A stretch of DNA of 10,717 nucleotides from Isohypsibius dastychi (taxonomy: Eukaryota; Tardigrada; Eutardigrada; Parachela; Isohypsibiidae). The position numbers were made by a program, and so were the translations under genes. This document shows positions 9,333-10,717 of this stretch, piece after piece. Within the stretch, counting starts at the first letter, position 1; every line of letters begins with the position of its first letter. The stretch is taken from NCBI GenBank assembly GCA_034696485.1, contig JAQIWT010001459.1, forward strand, positions 1 to 10,717. Direction: 5' to 3'. The notes below the pieces were generated by a model, which ran no database searches, was not told the DNA's origin, and was given only the letters and a program-made list of their open reading frames with translations.

Positions 9333-9508
9333 CTACTGTACTGTACTATCTCGATGCTAGTAGCCACTTTTAAAACCCTGGTGGTCATTTAGCACCGGTC
9401 ATTTTACCTTACCGAGCCGGAGTACCACCATACGATGGCTTCTTGCCCCAGTGGTAAATTACCACCACGGTCCAAAAAGTGGCCAAAAGCATCGAGATAG
9501 TACAGTAG
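9333..9508. repeat. 176-bp foldback element (MITE-like palindrome)
   Basis: The two ends are inverted copies. The left arm (9333 to ~9400) starts CTACTGTACTGTACTATC, and the reverse complement of the right arm (~9440-9508) starts CTACTGTACTATCTCGATGC. They share CTATCTCGATGC, GCCACTTTT, TGGTGGT, ATTTA and CAC at matching positions, over about 62 bp per arm. The main difference is a duplicated GTACT in the left arm plus scattered mismatches. The centre (~40 bp) is unpaired. No protein is encoded. A possible 5-bp CTTTG occurs on both flanks but not cleanly at the ends, so I do not claim a target duplication. The structure suits a non-autonomous foldback or MITE element. Confidence 0.75.
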
Positions 9509-9820
9509 ATTGCTTTGCCGATGTTCTTCGTGTATAATAACAAGATTCATCGCATCAATAACAGGCTATCGATGGATTCAGAAAATATTGATTGAAAAAC
9601 GCTCTGAGGAGCGAATTCTCTCAAGGCGGGCATCCCGTCTCACCCCTCTTCTAAAAGAAAAAAAGTTGTATTCTTTTCCTGAACATTTCAGGAAAAGTTC
9701 TTTCCGTTAAAAGAAATGCATGGAAAAACACGGAAATTGTCCACAAGAAAAGTTTGGAAAAAAATTGCAAAGAAGATATCGTCATAATCATGGCGTCATT
9801 TTGGTTGTGACGTCACTTTT
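9509..9820. other. Non-coding stretch, with one perfect hairpin and a CRE-like palindrome
   Basis: No convincing gene is seen here. A 66-codon + strand open frame (9510-9710) has no recognisable protein character and overlaps the hairpin at 9673-9697. A palindrome GTGACGTCAC, containing the CRE/ATF core TGACGTCA, occurs near 9807-9816. A functional role cannot be judged from one site this far (>600 bp) from the nearest known start. Confidence 0.4.
9673..9697. repeat. Perfect 11-bp hairpin
   Basis: CTTTTCCTGAA, a 3-base CAT spacer and TTCAGGAAAAG form a perfect inverted repeat. It is purine/pyrimidine biased and sits in an A/T-rich stretch. It does not match the histone mRNA 3' stem-loop (different stem and 4-base loop), and no gene ends here. 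It may be the end of a small decayed repeat or chance. Confidence 0.55.
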
Positions 9821-10098
9821 AAAATCCACCATCCGCTGACCTGCACGCTCAAAATCTACGTCCGTTGACCCCAGAGGTTTTACAAGTGGGTTTTTAGCTG
9901 GAGAGGATTGCAAGGTATTCCGTGGTTTTATGGGACGATTCATACATGATTATTATTGTCGCCACCCAGAGGGGGGAGGGGGTGATTTACAATACCCTAA
10001 TATTTTCCTGACCGATTAGTCGCGAATTTTGAAACCTCTGAAATATCTTTTTACTGTGTTTTACAGGTCAGCGGATCGACATTTTGAAAGTGCAGGTC
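9821..10098. repeat. 30-bp repeat family in tandem and inverted copies
   Basis: The core is TCAAAATnTnnnTCCGcTGAC. Two direct copies about 30 bp apart lie at ~9821-9845 and ~9849-9872. A copy in opposite orientation covers 10064-10098, with GACCTGCAC preserved next to the core on both sides (27 of about 35 positions match between 9838-9872 and the reverse complement of 10064-10098). The enclosed ~190 bp has a G-rich run (GGGGGGAGGGGG near 9970) and no gene. It looks like inverted ends of a short non-autonomous element or subterminal repeats of a larger decayed one. Confidence 0.6.
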
Positions 10099-10123
10099 CA
10101 CGTATAAACACTTTCAAAAGTCG

Positions 10124-10235
10124 CATACGATACGCTACGTCCAGTACGATACACTTCGTACAATACGCTGTGTTAGGTACGATACGCTACGTATGCTGCA
10201 TTACGTAACGCCATGTGACGTACGATATGGTACGT
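10124..10235. repeat. Degenerate TACGN repeat
   Basis: The stretch is built mainly of TACGA, TACGC and TACGT words. TACGATACGCTACGT occurs exactly at 10126-10140 and again at 10178-10192 (52 bp apart), with looser copies between and after. Many words are self-complementary, so the tract can also fold. It is most simply an eroded simple-sequence or minisatellite repeat. Confidence 0.7.
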
Positions 10236-10717
10236 TTTTCGCCAAAGGCCCGGGGTTGACAGTATGCCCGCTACAGGTGGGCACTGAGTTAATTCACTCT
10301 TCCGAGCGATTTTTTACGAGGAATATTTGTCTTTTCTTTAGTTTATAATAATATTCATACTCGATTGACAATTGTGAGTCGTTTGAGTTCTCCTGTAGAT
10401 TTAGCAATTCGTGAAATCTGGACTAACGGCTTTCACATTATGTATCAGTTCCCTTACTAAACAAGGAATACGAAAGTCGATCCAAGTGGACAAATTCAAA
10501 TAATAATAGATTTTATTAATACAAAAAACAACGACTGATTGCGACCATGCACAGAGCGAAATGTTATTCATTTCCCCTCGAAATGACCCGTACCAGTAAA
10601 GACAACAAGTCTGGACACTGCTGGGATTTGCGTAAAACTTTGGACACCCCCATTTTTTTGGTCTGACCAAAGAAAACTATATACCATTCGAAAGATCTTC
10701 TCAAGATCTATCGATTG
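10236..10717. other. Right-end non-coding DNA; small hairpins only
   Basis: No gene is supported. A minus-strand open frame of 89 codons (10670-10401) has mixed composition and no recognisable motif. Short hairpins are visible: TGCCCGC/GTGGGCA around a 5-base loop (10265-10283) and TTTGGT-CTG-ACCAAA (10657-10671). AAGATCT is repeated at 10692-10698 and 10703-10709. None has an assignable function. Confidence 0.45.

Noticed and set aside
9673-9697. Histone mRNA 3' stem-loop
   Set aside because: Stem sequence and loop size differ from the conserved histone element, and no histone gene is nearby.
9821-10235. CRISPR array
   Set aside because: Repeats are degenerate, in both orientations and without regular spacers, and the genome is eukaryotic.
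10401-10670. 89-codon minus-strand open frame at the right end
   Set aside because: It has mixed Cys/Trp/Tyr-rich composition, no family resemblance and no splice or start context beyond an ATG.

Overview
The window looks like a piece of a compact animal genome. Both protein-coding genes are split by many GT-AG introns, mostly 51-86 nt, in AT-leaning DNA, and both are minus-strand homologues of animal genes. The introns and huntingtin rule out a prokaryote. Short introns suit several small-genome invertebrates (for example tardigrades, small crustaceans, compact annelids, larvaceans), but I cannot name the species.

Layout along the + axis, with both genes reading right to left. Positions 1-3877 hold the N-terminal part of a huntingtin (HTT) gene. 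Nine exons give about 964 residues, and the gene runs off the left edge. It starts with a short helix like human N17 but has no polyglutamine or proline-rich tract. HEAT-like helices and an acidic, Ser-rich linker follow. Positions 5102-9189 hold an anoctamin-10-type (ANO10/TMEM16K) gene of 15 exons. The anoctamin body is complete, but it carries a one-base frameshift in exon 10 and runs in phase into an unusual C-terminal extension of about 295 residues with coiled coil. The interval 3878-5101 between them holds several spliceable open stretches on the same strand. These may be further exons of the extended anoctamin or an unrecognised small gene, and are marked low confidence.

The right end, 9190-10717, has no recognisable gene. 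It holds a poly-C tract, a 176-bp foldback element (MITE-like), a perfect 11-bp hairpin, a partly tandem and partly inverted 30-bp repeat family enclosing about 190 bp, and a degenerate TACG-type repeat.

No functional link between the two genes is evident beyond head-to-tail orientation. Huntingtin is a large HEAT-repeat scaffold; ANO10-type proteins are ten-helix membrane proteins (scramblase/channel family) of internal membranes. Exon joins were worked out by hand from splice signals, reading phase and residue-by-residue similarity to the human families, so small boundary errors are possible.
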